The translations under genes were made by a program, and so were the position numbers. DNA of 64,000 nt from Mycobacterium terramassiliense (GTDB lineage: Bacteria; Actinomycetota; Actinomycetes; Mycobacteriales; Mycobacteriaceae): positions 186,001 to 250,000 of the forward strand of contig NZ_LT717697.1 in NCBI RefSeq assembly GCF_900157385.1. The letters are read 5' to 3'. Below are positions 1-9,627 of this stretch, piece by piece; position 1 is the first letter of the stretch, and each line of letters begins with the position of its first letter. The notes below the pieces were generated by a model, which saw only the letters and a program-made list of their open reading frames with translations, made no database searches and was not told the origin of the DNA.

Positions 1-1024
1 GGCCTACGGCCGCTTTCCCAGCATCATCGTTTCCGACCCGCCCGATCACGACCGGGCCCGCCGCCAGGTCATGCGCCATTTCGGTCCGCCGCACTCACCC
101 GACCTGATCCCGGGGATGGAGCCGTTCGTCGTGCAACTCGCCAACGAGATGCTCGACCGGGTGAAGGCGCGCGGCAAGACCCGCCTGGATGTGGTGGAGG
201 ACTTCGCCTACCCGATACCCGTTGCGGTCATCTGCAAGATTCTCGGCGTGCCGGTCGAGGACGAGCCGACGTTTCACGGCTGGATCTTCGACTTCATGAT
301 GGGCAGCGACCTCGGCCCGGAGGGCGCCACCGAAGAGGGCCGGGCCCTGGCCGAAAGGGGCCGCGCCGGCACCGCCGCATTGCAGGACTACCTGGGCGGC
401 CTGGTGCGCAAGTACGCGCAAACACCGGGCGACGGCCTGCTGTCCAAGCTGCTGCACGACGACGGGCCCGACGGCCCGATGTCGGTGCAGGAGACGACGT
501 CCAACGCCATGCTGCTGTTGGTCGCCGGTCACGACTCCACCGTGAACACCATCACCAATTGCGTGATGACGCTGCTGCGCAACCCAGGCTCCTGGGATCT
601 GATGCGACAGCGCCCGGAACTGATCCCGCGCGCCATCGAGGAGGTGCAGCGGCTGCAGTCGGCGGTGCAGTTCTTCCCGAGCCGCAGCGCCACCGCGGAC
701 ATCGAGATCGGCGGGACGCTGATCCCGGCCGGGTCGGCGGTGCACCTCGTCTACGCGGCGGCGAATCGGGATCCGCGGCGCTTCGACAACCCGGACCGCT
801 TCGATCCGCTGCGCGAGGACAACGAGCATTTCGGTTGGGGCAGCGGCATTCACACCTGCATGGGCGGCCCGCTGGCGCGCCTGGAGGTCAACCTGGCGCT
901 GGAGACCTTTCTGCGCCGCGTCGAATCGCCGAAGCTGGTCGTCGACCCGCCGCCGTATCGGCACAACCAGGTGTTCCGCGGGCCGCGACACCTGTGGGTC
1001 GACTTCGCAGGGGTCGCCGACTGA
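1..1024 (+). CDS. Cytochrome P450, 5'-truncated by window edge
   Basis: The reading frame is open from base 2, so the N-terminus lies outside the window. About 340 residues are visible. They include the I-helix oxygen-activation motif (AGHDST), the K-helix ExxR region (EEVQR) and the haem-thiolate loop FGWGSGIHTCMGG with the axial Cys. The protein is a cytosolic bacterial class I P450 monooxygenase that takes electrons from a ferredoxin; mycobacteria carry dozens of these. The substrate cannot be read from sequence. No ferredoxin gene is visible downstream. The gene converges on the MOSC gene with a 6-bp gap. Family assignment is firm, the subfamily unknown. Confidence 0.95.
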   Translation, partial: AYGRFPSIIVSDPPDHDRARRQVMRHFGPPHSPDLIPGMEPFVVQLANEMLDRVKARGKTRLDVVEDFAYPIPVAVICKILGVPVEDEPTFHGWIFDFMMGSDLGPEGATEEGRALAERGRAGTAALQDYLGGLVRKYAQTPGDGLLSKLLHDDGPDGPMSVQETTSNAMLLLVAGHDSTVNTITNCVMTLLRNPGSWDLMRQRPELIPRAIEEVQRLQSAVQFFPSRSATADIEIGGTLIPAGSAVHLVYAAANRDPRRFDNPDRFDPLREDNEHFGWGSGIHTCMGGPLARLEVNLALETFLRRVESPKLVVDPPPYRHNQVFRGPRHLWVDFAGVAD

Positions 1025-1030
1025 AAGCCG

Positions 1031-1843
1031 CTATGGCCCTAGGGTGACGGGGTCGCCGACGCGAATGACGCCCGCCGACAGCACTTCGAGGTACGCGCCC
1101 GCGCACGGCTGCGGACCGTGACCGCCGGTGTCCCAACGATTCTCGGCCGCGGGCGTGCGGAGCGCCTGCGGGGCTCGGGGTAACGGCCCGTGCTCCAGCG
1201 TGGGCACCACGCACCGTGATGTGGAACTCAGGGCCCGCAGTCGCGCCTCCCCCGCCACGAGTTCCCTTCCGATCCAGTCGCTTTCGCCATAAGGCGGGTA
1301 GCCCGGTGGCGTCGCGATCACCAGGTTCGGCCGGTAGCGCAGCGCCTCGACGCCGATGTGGTCGAGGGTGGCCGTGGTGATCGCGTGCAGCGGGGCCTCG
1401 TCGGTGAACGAGTCACCCGGGGTCGCCTGAGCGATCTCGAGGATACGGCCCCCGACCTCGGCGTCGGATGCGTCCAACCCGAACTCCAGTAGCTTCTCCG
1501 GATCCGGGCGTTCCAGCGTCGCGCCGGCCGGGCGCTGCCTGACCAGCCGGACCGTCCGTCCCAGCAGCCGCGACAGCGTGTCATCGACGACGGGGTCGTC
1601 GGACACCAGGTTCGTCCCGTCCGGTAGCTCGATGCGCACCCGCCCGGTGTCCGCGCTGGCGGTGCACTTCAGCAGCCCGCGCCAAAGTCGCGCCTGTTTG
1701 GCGCTCGCCACGTGCCCGGTCTCGGTGTCGATCAGGGCCAGTCGCCGATCGCCCTCGGCCCCGCCCTCGTCGACGAACAGGCTGTCCACGCTCTCGCCGA
1801 GCATCGACTTCACCGGGTACCGGCGCAAACTCTCCACCCGCAT
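1031..1843 (-). CDS. MOSC domain-containing protein
   Basis: 270 residues from the ATG at 1843; the frame extends upstream to 1873, but MRVESLRRYPVKS matches the usual start of the family. The N-terminal part is a MOSC_N beta-barrel (YPVKSMLGE, then a DRRLALID-like segment). The C-terminal part is a MOSC domain with the conserved Cys in the SSTSRC segment, the position that binds sulphide or molybdenum cofactor in MOCO-sulfurase C-termini and YiiM/mARC-type proteins. Role: probably molybdenum-cofactor-dependent reduction of N-hydroxylated compounds or sulphur carriage; the substrate is unknown. It stands alone, convergent with the P450. Confidence 0.88.
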   Translation of the reverse strand: MRVESLRRYPVKSMLGESVDSLFVDEGGAEGDRRLALIDTETGHVASAKQARLWRGLLKCTASADTGRVRIELPDGTNLVSDDPVVDDTLSRLLGRTVRLVRQRPAGATLERPDPEKLLEFGLDASDAEVGGRILEIAQATPGDSFTDEAPLHAITTATLDHIGVEALRYRPNLVIATPPGYPPYGESDWIGRELVAGEARLRALSSTSRCVVPTLEHGPLPRAPQALRTPAAENRWDTGGHGPQPCAGAYLEVLSAGVIRVGDPVTLGP

Positions 1844-1919
1844 CTGCACCTCTCTACCCAGCGCACATCGCACACACCGTTATGGAAACAGTATGTGTTC
1901 TGCAGGTGGAGCGAGGTGA

Positions 1920-2243
1920 CTAGCCCGGGCAGTAGGTCGACTCCGCGGCGCTGACCCAGCCGGTCATGTCCGCGAACGAGAAACCCTTAGAGCTCATGCT
2001 GGAGTGCAAGTCGGCGGCGATCGCATCCGGCGTCTTGCCGGCCATCCGGTCGGCGCAGACCGCGTGTCCCATCGCGATCATGTCGGAGTCGCTCGCCGAG
2101 GGCCAACTGAATCCAAGGCTTTTCAGTTTCGCCAAGTATGCGTCGTCAGTGGAGTCGGCAGCCGCAATAGCGGTGCTTGCGGTGAGGGCGGCGCCGACCA
2201 TCACCGGGATAGTCAGTTTGGCCAGCCAGCGAGGTGCAAACAT
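1920..2243 (-). CDS. Secreted DUF732 protein
   Basis: 107 residues. A Sec signal peptide (Lys then a hydrophobic TIPVMVGAALTAS core and AxA-type cleavage near ADS, about residue 30) precedes a DUF732 domain of roughly 75 residues. That domain has two Cys (one in AVCADRM, one in the C-terminal TYCPG) likely to form a disulphide. DUF732 proteins are small exported mycobacterial proteins of unknown function, often present in many copies. The gene is monocistronic by appearance; about 100 bp of AT-richer DNA lies upstream. Confidence 0.88.
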   Translation of the reverse strand: MFAPRWLAKLTIPVMVGAALTASTAIAAADSTDDAYLAKLKSLGFSWPSASDSDMIAMGHAVCADRMAGKTPDAIAADLHSSMSSKGFSFADMTGWVSAAESTYCPG

Positions 2244-2343
2244 TGCGTACCCCTTCTTTTGTTATCCGCGTCGAGTGTGTCGCCAGTATATGGGTGTTCA
2301 CGATAACCGGATATGAAAAATATCGAAACTTGGGGCGGGCCGA

Positions 2344-3026
2344 TTAGGACGTCACGACGATCGAGTCCTCGCCGGTGCGCCAGGCGTCGGTGAAGGCGGA
2401 GACGGGAACCTGCTCGTCGGCGGATTCGGCGGCCGGGTCGTTGAGGTGGACGATCTGCTTGCTGGTGTCGATCCCGGTGACGACCACGAAGTGATCGGCG
2501 TCTTTGCGTTGGTCCTCGGTGCGCCAGATGAACGCGTAATTCACAAATTCACATAGGCGATGATCTTGCGGTTGTCGCTGAGGTAGTGCTCCAGCGCGGG
2601 CAGTCCGGTGCGGTCGTCGGGTTGCTTGTCCCAGAACATGGTCGATTTGATGCCGAAGTGCTTGAGCAGGACGACCTCGTCCGCCATCTCGATGCCGCCG
2701 TTGCCGTTGGTGTGGCTCGGGTCGCCGCGGGGCGCATAAATGGGGCCGGGGTTGGTCCCCGACGGTGTGTTCTGGGCCAGCTTGATCATCTGGCGCTCCG
2801 ACGGCGACTGGCCAGTGACCTCGCCGACCACGTCGGCCACGGCCACCAGACCGCAGTTGTCCTCGAGAGACTGCTGCTGCCAGTACTTGGCCGCCGCCGC
2901 GGGGTCGCCGTAGACGCCGTCGGCGGCCGTCGCCGCCGGGCTTCCCCCCGCGAGAAGGCAGGCCGCGGCCATGCACACGGACGCCACCGCGGCGCGCGCC
3001 GCGGCCTCGATCCGGTAATTGAACAT
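2344..3026 (-). pseudogene. Secreted C39-like peptidase-fold protein, frameshifted
   Basis: The ATG at 3026 gives a signal peptide (AVASVCMAAACLLAGG, cleavage near TAA-DG) and a C39-like papain-fold domain. The putative catalytic Cys lies in LEDNCGLVAV. The frame then stops after ...KIIAYVNL at 2541. The second half continues in another frame (YAFIWRTEDQRK, the His in DADHFVVVTG, the Asn/Asp in HLNDPA) to 2344. The break is an exact 8-bp tandem duplication at 2538-2553; removing one copy restores AYVNYAFIW. As written, the Cys and His halves are separated, so the product should be inactive. A sequencing error or a reversible slipped-strand change are alternatives. Confidence 0.8.
2538..2553. 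repeat. 8-bp tandem duplication (AATTCACA x2) causing frameshift
   Basis: AATTCACA occurs twice back to back inside the C39-like gene (TGTGAATT on the coding strand). One unit is 8 bp, so the second copy shifts the frame by +2 and creates an immediate TGA. Confidence 0.9.
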
Positions 3027-3237
3027 GATCGCTCGGGAAAGCCAGTCGTAGATTCGAATTGCATGCAAACGTAGCACCCGGGGGCGGGGCCGTCGGCGGA
3101 AAATCGCACAGCCGCCCCTCATATTGCGAGTGGCAACGCGTGGTTAACCCAGCGGCAGCATTTCTACGCTATCGAATACCCAAGGCTATTTGCCATCAAA
3201 TGGTAACTATTGCCCTGATCCACAATTTGCTACGGGC

Positions 3238-4593
3238 TCAATGGGCCAGCAAGCGCTTTTTCTGCTCGGTGAATTCCTCTTCGGTAAGCACGCCCGCGTC
3301 GCGCAGCGAGGCCAGCTCGCGCAGCTCGGCGGCGATGCTGGTGACCGGGCCGCCGGCCGGGGCTTCGGGCGGCGGCTCCTTTCCATCGGTCTTCCCGCTC
3401 GTGGTGGGCATCCCGATGCGCTCCCGGCGGCCGGGGCCACCGCCGGCGCCGCCGGTGGTACCCGCCATCGCGCGCCCGGCCATGCCGGCCAGCGCCATCT
3501 GGCTGAACAGGCTTCCCGCGCTTCCGGCGGAGGCGTCCGCGGCGGCCGCGGTGGCCGCCGGTAACGCGACGGCCAGGGGCCGGATCATCGTGGTTTCGTA
3601 GGTCCAGGCCAGTGGAACCGACAGCGCCCCAATCGTTTTCGCCTCGGCCAGGCCGGCCGTCACGGCCGAGCCGCCGGCCAGGTTGGTGATCACCGGGAAC
3701 GGCGTTGGCGGCACCGCCGCGTTGCCCGGCCACGCCTGGATCCCCGCCCAGCCGCTGACGATGTCGTCGGTGTGGAAACCGGTCAGGGCACCTACGACGT
3801 CGAACGGCAGGGCCACGAGCGTCCCTGGCGAGTCGATACCAAGCCCGGCCACGCTGGCCGGCGCGTCGAGGAAGACCGCAATGAGATCGCTTATCAGGCC
3901 GAGCGCGTCGAGCGGCGTCCCTTGGGCCGGTGCCGCCGCCAGGCTGGTCAGGGTGCTGGGCACCGCGGACATCGCCTGCGGGACGCTCGACAACGCACTC
4001 TGCGCGTTGCCCGCCGAAGTGCCGGTGGCTTGCGCCACGGCGGCCGCCTGGGTGGACGAGCCGCCTGCGTTGGTGCTCCTCGGCGGGGGCGCGAACGGCG
4101 TCAGCACCGTCGCCAGCGCGGACGCGGCGGCGTAGCCGTACATGGCGGCGGCGTCCTGGGCCCACATCTCGGCGTACTGCGCCTCGATGGCCGCGATCGC
4201 CGGCGTGTTCTGGCCGAAGATGTTGCTCGCGATCAGGGCCAGCAGCATGCTGCGGTTGGCCGCGATCACCGGTGGCGGCACCGTCTCCGCGAACGCCGTC
4301 TCATAGGCGGCGGCCGCGGCCGCCGCCTGGTTCGAGGCCTGCTCGGCCTGCGTGGCGGAGACCCTCGTCCACGTGACGTAGGGGGCGGCCGCGGCGGCCA
4401 TCAACGCCGACGACGGGCCGAGCCATGGCCCGGCGGTCAACGCCGCGAGCTCCGACTGATACGAGCTCGCCGCCGAGTGCAGGGCGGCGGCCAATCCGTC
4501 CCAAGCCGACGCCGCGGCCAGCATCGGCCCCGATCCGGGACCGGCGTACATGCGCGCGGAGTTGACCTCCGGCGGCAGCGCTGCGTAGTCCAT
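3238..4593 (-). CDS. PPE family protein, SVP subgroup, with C-terminal SHOCT-like tail
   Basis: 451 residues from the ATG at 4593, preceded by GGAGGG at good spacing. The N-terminal ~180 residues form a PPE domain ([16 protein letters not shown] start; WDGLA and GPWLGPSS segments). The middle carries the GxxSVPxxW signature of the SVP subgroup (GALSVPLAW). The last ~35 residues ([19 protein letters not shown], then KKRLL) match a SHOCT short C-terminal domain, a helical hairpin found in oligomerising or membrane-associated proteins. PPE proteins are ESX type VII substrates, normally secreted with a PE partner; no PE gene is adjacent. The SHOCT-like end is unusual for a PPE and may mediate oligomerisation. 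Confidence 0.93.
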   Translation of the reverse strand: MDYAALPPEVNSARMYAGPGSGPMLAAASAWDGLAAALHSAASSYQSELAALTAGPWLGPSSALMAAAAAPYVTWTRVSATQAEQASNQAAAAAAAYETAFAETVPPPVIAANRSMLLALIASNIFGQNTPAIAAIEAQYAEMWAQDAAAMYGYAAASALATVLTPFAPPPRSTNAGGSSTQAAAVAQATGTSAGNAQSALSSVPQAMSAVPSTLTSLAAAPAQGTPLDALGLISDLIAVFLDAPASVAGLGIDSPGTLVALPFDVVGALTGFHTDDIVSGWAGIQAWPGNAAVPPTPFPVITNLAGGSAVTAGLAEAKTIGALSVPLAWTYETTMIRPLAVALPAATAAAADASAGSAGSLFSQMALAGMAGRAMAGTTGGAGGGPGRRERIGMPTTSGKTDGKEPPPEAPAGGPVTSIAAELRELASLRDAGVLTEEEFTEQKKRLLAH

Positions 4594-4814
4594 GTCGTTC
4601 CCTCCGATCGGTTCAGAACCGCCGCGCATTTGGCCGGCTCCGGTGACGTGTACTCGGCGGCACAGCCAGGACCGCGCCAGCAAACGTCGCACTTACTTCA
4701 GTAGTACATGTCCGGTACCCAAACGTTGCCAATACCGCGCCGACGGACGTGTTAAGGCTCGGTGTCGGAGGCAGCCACCGTGCGGCCACGGACCGGGTCG
4801 TGTAGAAGAGTCTG

Positions 4815-5855
4815 GTGGACGAGCCACCTAAATCGTTCGATCGGTCGATGTTGCACGAAGCGATGGTCAGGCGGCTGTATCGCCGATCGTTGGCCGAGGG
4901 CCAGATCACGGTGCCGGCCGTCCCGGGCATGATCGACGAGTACGTGCAGTTGTGCGCCAACCTCTGCGCGACCCTGGGCGTTCCTTACACGCCGGAACAA
5001 TCGATTCAGCTCAGGAAGGTGCTGGAAGGCGAGTTGGCGAAGGCGTTCAAGGCCTCCCAGCGGTCGGACATCGCGATCTCGTTTCAGCTTCCCTTCGGCA
5101 CCGGCCTGAACTACCAGGTCAAAGCCGAATGGCGGACGGTCGAGGCCGACTACGACAACTGGGTCGCCACCCGGCCGCCACCGCTGTTCGGCAGCGAGCC
5201 CGACGCGCGCGTGGTGGCGCTGGCGCGCGAAGCGGCCGATCCCGCGACGTTTCGGGTGCTCGACGTCGGCGCGGGGACCGGCCGTAACGCGCTGGCCCTG
5301 GCCCGGCTCGGGCACCCCGTCGACGCGGTCGAGATGGCGCCGAAGTTCGCCGACGTCATGCGCTCGGAGGCCGAACGCGAAGAGCTCGGGGTGCGCGTCA
5401 TCCAGAGCGACGTCTTCACCGCGGTGGAGGGTGTCCACGACGAATATCAGCTGATGCTGCTCTCCGAGGTGGTGCCCGACTTCCGGACGACCCACGAGTT
5501 GCGCGGCCTGTTCGAACTCGCCGCCGACTGCCTGGCCCCCGGCGGACGCCTGGTGTTCAACACCTTCCTGGCGCGACCGGGCTACACCCCCGACAACGCC
5601 GCGCGGGAACTCGGGCAGCAGTGCAACACCATGATCTTCACCCGGGACGAGGTGACCGGCGCCGCGGCGCAACTGCCCCTCGAGCTCATCGCCGACGATT
5701 CGGCCTACGAGTACGAGAAGGCCCACCTCCCCGAGGGGGCCTGGCCCCCGACGGGCTGGTTCGAGGGCTGGGCCAGCGGCCTCGACGTGTTCGATGTCCC
5801 GCGTGACGAGTCGCCGATCGAGTTGCGCTGGCTCGTCTATCAGAAGTCGGGCTGA
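4815..5855 (+). CDS. Class I SAM-dependent methyltransferase
   Basis: 346 residues from a GTG at 4815 with a weak upstream purine tract (GAAGAG). The N-terminal ~125 residues are helical and unassigned. A Rossmann methyltransferase core follows, with motif I VLDVGAGTGRNALALA, an acidic strand-2 end (VDAVEM) and the motif-4 region LMLLSEVV. The protein is cytosolic; the substrate is unknown. It is divergent from the PPE gene and convergent with the FAD/Rieske gene (12 bp apart), so it is a stand-alone unit. Confidence 0.88.
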   Translation: MDEPPKSFDRSMLHEAMVRRLYRRSLAEGQITVPAVPGMIDEYVQLCANLCATLGVPYTPEQSIQLRKVLEGELAKAFKASQRSDIAISFQLPFGTGLNYQVKAEWRTVEADYDNWVATRPPPLFGSEPDARVVALAREAADPATFRVLDVGAGTGRNALALARLGHPVDAVEMAPKFADVMRSEAEREELGVRVIQSDVFTAVEGVHDEYQLMLLSEVVPDFRTTHELRGLFELAADCLAPGGRLVFNTFLARPGYTPDNAARELGQQCNTMIFTRDEVTGAAAQLPLELIADDSAYEYEKAHLPEGAWPPTGWFEGWASGLDVFDVPRDESPIELRWLVYQKSG

Positions 5856-5867
5856 ATCGGATTTGTC

Positions 5868-7373
5868 CTAGGCCGTCAGGTCGCGGGTGGCCGGTCCTTT
5901 CAGCAGGGTGCCGTCCGGTGCGAAGCGCGACCCGTGCAGCGGGCATTCCCACGCGTTGTCGGCGTCGTTCCAGTTCACGATCCCACCCAGGTGCGGGCAC
6001 ACCGGCGAGACGCGGTGCTCGGTGCCGTCGACGCGGCAGCGGGCCTCCAGATGCCAGGGGGGCCCGCTCACCACGCCGCCCTCGCCGTTGACCGGGCTGC
6101 GGCGGCCGGTGCGTAGTGCCGGGGTGATCCAGCCCTTAGCCAGGTCGAACCCGACCTCGAGGTTGGCCTGCAGGGCCGTCAGCAGACCCGACAGTTCGTG
6201 CGGGCTCCAGCTCGCGAACGCGCTGGACCAGTCCATCCGCCCGCCCAGGATGCGGCTCGACAGCGCCAGCGCGGCGGCGGCGCCGTTCGTCATGCCCCAC
6301 TTGTTGAAACCCGTTGCGACGAAGATGGTTTCGGTGTTCGGGAGGATGGGCCCCACGTACGGCAGATGGTCGATGGGCGTGTAGTCCTGCGCCGACCAGA
6401 AGTGGGTCTGCACGGCACCCGGGTAATGCTTGCGCGCCCAGTCCGAGAGTTCGGCCAGCGATTGCGACGGGCTCTTCTTGCGACCCACCGTGTGGCCCGC
6501 CCCGCCCACGATCAGGCGTTCCCCGTCGGTGACGGGCACGTAGCGCACCGAACGCGTCGGCGAGTCGGTGGAGATCATCATCGGCCGGGTGACGTTGCCG
6601 GGGACCTTGAAGGCAAGGCAGTAGGACCGGCTCGGCTTGACCCGCGCGAAATAGCCGCCGCGATCCAGGATCGGGATCCCCGTGGCGAGCACCAGCTGGC
6701 CGGCCTCGAGTTCGACATCGCGCGCTGCGGCGTCGTTGACGTGCACGCGCACGCCCTTGCCGCGCCAGGACACCCGCCGGACCCGGGCGTGCTCGACCAG
6801 CCGTCCCCCGCGATCCAGGAGCTCGGTGGCCAGCGAGTCCAGGAACCTCATGGGGTCGAACTGCGCCTGGTCGGGCAGCCGCACGCCGCCGTGGTACGGA
6901 AACGGCACGTCCGCGTCGTCGTCCCACACCGCGGGCAGCCCCACCGCCTCGCAGGCCTTGAGCTCAGCGCGCGCGGACAAGACGCCCTTTGCCGATTGGG
7001 CGTAGGTGTAGGCGTCCTCGCGCTGCACCGCGACGCCGTGCGACTCGCAGTGTTGCAGCACCCAGTCCTGGCCCTCCCGGTTGCCGTCGACGTAGGCCCG
7101 CGCCACGTCCCTGCCGTGCCGGGGCAGGACCTTCGACAGCTGGGTGCCCTGCAGCAAGCTGATCTTGGCGGTGGTGTTTCCGGTGGCGCAGGCACCGACC
7201 GTGCGCGCCTCCAGCACCAACGTGTCCATGCCGGCGCGGGTCAGCAGGACGGCGGTCATCAGCCCGGTGATCCCGGCGCCGACGACGATGATGTCGGCCG
7301 AACGGGGACCGTCGTCAAGCCGGCTTGCGGCCCAAGGCTGTTCGGCCCGGTCAGCCATCCACAAAGAAGTCAC
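5868..7373 (-). CDS. FAD-dependent oxidoreductase with C-terminal Rieske [2Fe-2S] domain
   Basis: 501 residues from the GTG at 7373 (VTSLWMAD..., the usual opening of this family); an ATG at 7358 is the alternative. The N-terminal ~380 residues are a DAO-type FAD domain (dinucleotide motif VVGAGITGLMTAVLL, later FVATGFNKWGMTNG). The C-terminal ~90 residues are a Rieske domain with CPHLGG and CPLHGSRF, supplying the 2 Cys + 2 His cluster ligands. The architecture suggests oxidation of an amine or related donor with electrons passed through the cluster; the true substrate is unknown. It lies downstream of the coiled-coil gene on the same strand, 59 bp away, probably co-transcribed. Confidence 0.9.
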   Translation of the reverse strand: MTSLWMADRAEQPWAASRLDDGPRSADIIVVGAGITGLMTAVLLTRAGMDTLVLEARTVGACATGNTTAKISLLQGTQLSKVLPRHGRDVARAYVDGNREGQDWVLQHCESHGVAVQREDAYTYAQSAKGVLSARAELKACEAVGLPAVWDDDADVPFPYHGGVRLPDQAQFDPMRFLDSLATELLDRGGRLVEHARVRRVSWRGKGVRVHVNDAAARDVELEAGQLVLATGIPILDRGGYFARVKPSRSYCLAFKVPGNVTRPMMISTDSPTRSVRYVPVTDGERLIVGGAGHTVGRKKSPSQSLAELSDWARKHYPGAVQTHFWSAQDYTPIDHLPYVGPILPNTETIFVATGFNKWGMTNGAAAALALSSRILGGRMDWSSAFASWSPHELSGLLTALQANLEVGFDLAKGWITPALRTGRRSPVNGEGGVVSGPPWHLEARCRVDGTEHRVSPVCPHLGGIVNWNDADNAWECPLHGSRFAPDGTLLKGPATRDLTA

Positions 7374-7432
7374 CGCTGGCTGATACCCGCGAAGGAGCCG
7401 GGAAAACGTCGCCGCCGCCGGCGCGGCGGCGA

Positions 7433-8173
7433 TCACGCCCGTTTGAGCTGCGCTTTCGCCTCTTTGAGCGATTCCGCGGCCGCGCGGTTGGCCCCCTCCG
7501 CTTTGTCATACGCGGCTTCGGACCGTTCGAGTCGGCGCTGGGCTTCGCGCAGGGCCGCGCGCGCGTCGTCGCGTTCGGCCTTACGAAGCGACAGGGCGTC
7601 GTCGGCTTCGGCCTTCTCCCGCTCGGCGTCGGCGACGGCCGCCTTCAGCTTGTCCAGGCGCCGCTGCGCGGCCGTGCCGGAACGCTTGACTGGCGCCGAT
7701 GCGGGCGCCGCTTCCCCGACGCCGAAACCCGACCAGCGCTCGGGCTTGGTCAGCCGGCCGAGTCGCCGGGTGACGTCGGGATCGGCGACCGCGGCTTGCA
7801 GCGTGCCGGTCACGTCCTCGCGCACCGATGCCGACGGCCGCTGCACGTCGGCGGCTTGCAACGCGGCCCGGGTGAGTTCGTCGATCAGCTTGTGTTGCTC
7901 GGCCGACAGGTCGCGGATGCGTTCGCCGTCCATCTCGGCGTGCGCGGCCCGCAGGCGGTCGCCGAGGTCGGACAGGCGCTTTTTGGTGTCCTTGCGCCGC
8001 AGCGCGAGCCGGTTGACGATCCAGGCCGCCGTCGTCGGCTTGCGCGCCGCCGCGATCCGTTTGGCGGCCGCCGCGTCGCCGCGCTCCTTCGCCTCGGCGA
8101 CCAATTCGGTGCGCAGCGCCGTGAAGGCGGCGGGCTCCGCACCGTACAGACTGTCGAGTTCGTCGTCGGCCAT
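7433..8173 (-). CDS. Conserved coiled-coil hypothetical protein
   Basis: 246 residues from the ATG at 8173 (MADDELDSLYGAEP). The sequence is highly charged, Ala/Glu/Arg/Lys-rich and predicted to be mostly long helix, especially residues ~160-246 (LDKLKAAVADAEREKAEADD region), typical of a coiled coil. The N-terminal segment includes KPTTAAWIVNRLA, which I associate with a conserved actinobacterial hypothetical family; no catalytic motif is visible. It is upstream of, and probably in one transcript with, the FAD/Rieske gene. Function unknown. Confidence 0.8.
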   Translation of the reverse strand: MADDELDSLYGAEPAAFTALRTELVAEAKERGDAAAAKRIAAARKPTTAAWIVNRLALRRKDTKKRLSDLGDRLRAAHAEMDGERIRDLSAEQHKLIDELTRAALQAADVQRPSASVREDVTGTLQAAVADPDVTRRLGRLTKPERWSGFGVGEAAPASAPVKRSGTAAQRRLDKLKAAVADAEREKAEADDALSLRKAERDDARAALREAQRRLERSEAAYDKAEGANRAAAESLKEAKAQLKRA

Positions 8174-8229
8174 GACGCCATGATCCCTCGCGGGCCGCCT
8201 CACGTTTCAGGGCGAACGCGGTGGGCTAC

Positions 8230-9513
8230 ATGATTCGCATGCCCGCACGCGACGCAAGCAGCGATTCGGCGGCCTGGCCTCGCCGGTTCGTGTTGGCCGT
8301 GCTCGTCTTCGTCGGGCTGATGGGCGCGATCGAGACGGCGTCGTTGACCCGGTGCCCGCACGGCGTCTGCCCGCGCCACGGCCTCTCCGCGAAAACGCCT
8401 GCCGCCGCGCAAATAACGATCACGCCGGGCGCGGGCGCACACGACGTCGACCCGCTCGCACCGGTGCTGGTGAAGGTCGACGGGGGGACGCTGACCGACG
8501 TGCGCATGGTCAACGACAGCGGCAAGTCGGTGCAGGGCGTGATGACCCCGGATAACACCGTCTGGAAGCCCACGGTCCCGCTGGGGTACGGGCGCACCTA
8601 TACGTTGATCGCCACCGGACAGGGGTCCAACGGCGTTGCGGCCAAGCAGGTTTCGTCGTTCTCTACGCTGCGGCCGTCCAACCAGACCAAGGTTTCCTTC
8701 ACCACGACGGCCGAGGCCGCGCTGCACGACGGCGGCACTTACGGCGTCGGAACGGTGGTCGTCGCGCACTTCGATGAGCAGATCTCCGACCGGGCCGCCG
8801 CCGAGCGGCAGCTCAAGGTGACGACCAACCCACCGGTGCCGGGCTCGTGGTTCTGGGTCGACGGGCAAAACGCGCACTGGCGTCCCGAGCGCTACTACGC
8901 CCCCGGAACCACCGTCACCGCCGAGGCCAAGATCTACGGAATCGCGCTGGGCGATGGCCTATTCGGGCAGGACGACACGCGAGTGTCGTTCCGGATCGGC
9001 GACGCGCACGTATCCATCGCCGACGACGCCACCCATCAGGTCAGCGTGTTCAACAACGGGGCCCTGGTCCGCACCATGCCCACATCCATGGGGATGGGCG
9101 GCACCGACGACGTCGCGGGGCACGCCATCTCGTTGTGGACCCCGCCGGGCATTTACACCGTGCTCTCCAAGGGCAACCCCGTCGTGATGGACTCCTCGAC
9201 GTTCGGGCTGCCCAAGAATTCGCGCCTCGGCTACCGCGTGACCATCAACTGGGCCACCAAGATCAGCACCGACGGCATCTACCTGCATGAGCTCGATGCG
9301 ACGGTATGGGCGCAGGGCCACCGGGACACCTCGCACGGCTGCCTGAACCTCAACGCCGACAACGCAAAGTGGTTCTACAACTTCTCGGTGCCCGGCGACG
9401 TGGTCGAGGTCCGCAACAGCGGCGGACCGCCGTTGACGCTGGCCCAGAACGGCGATTGGACGCTGAGCTGGGACCAGTGGCGCAAGGGCAGCGCGTTGCA
9501 GCCGGCGTCCTAG
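8230..9513 (+). CDS. L,D-transpeptidase (YkuD) with Ig-like domains
   Basis: 427 residues from the ATG at 8230 (a GTG at 8221 and an ATG at 8239 also fit). One N-terminal membrane segment (FVLAVLVFVGLMGAI) is followed by two Ig-like bacterial domains (about residues 60-250) and a YkuD catalytic domain. The active-site signature is HRDTSHGCLNL, with catalytic Cys and His/Ser. L,D-transpeptidases form the 3-3 cross-links that dominate mycobacterial peptidoglycan and are targets of carbapenems. The Ig-Ig-YkuD layout matches the LdtMt family; which paralogue this is cannot be settled without alignment. It sits upstream of, but not in one unit with, furA. Confidence 0.93.
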   Translation: MIRMPARDASSDSAAWPRRFVLAVLVFVGLMGAIETASLTRCPHGVCPRHGLSAKTPAAAQITITPGAGAHDVDPLAPVLVKVDGGTLTDVRMVNDSGKSVQGVMTPDNTVWKPTVPLGYGRTYTLIATGQGSNGVAAKQVSSFSTLRPSNQTKVSFTTTAEAALHDGGTYGVGTVVVAHFDEQISDRAAAERQLKVTTNPPVPGSWFWVDGQNAHWRPERYYAPGTTVTAEAKIYGIALGDGLFGQDDTRVSFRIGDAHVSIADDATHQVSVFNNGALVRTMPTSMGMGGTDDVAGHAISLWTPPGIYTVLSKGNPVVMDSSTFGLPKNSRLGYRVTINWATKISTDGIYLHELDATVWAQGHRDTSHGCLNLNADNAKWFYNFSVPGDVVEVRNSGGPPLTLAQNGDWTLSWDQWRKGSALQPAS

Positions 9514-9627
9514 GCCTTGAGGCCGAGTTGTTTTCGCACTCAACGTTATTCGTCGCACCGCGCGCCGCTCGACGCCCCGACGGTGAACGTTCACCGCGTA
9601 TTCGCACAACACTCTCCCGGGAAAGTC

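Noticed and set aside
6198-8183. A 661-codon plus-strand frame over the FAD/Rieske and coiled-coil genes
   Set aside because: Antisense shadow of two well-supported minus-strand genes; composition only.
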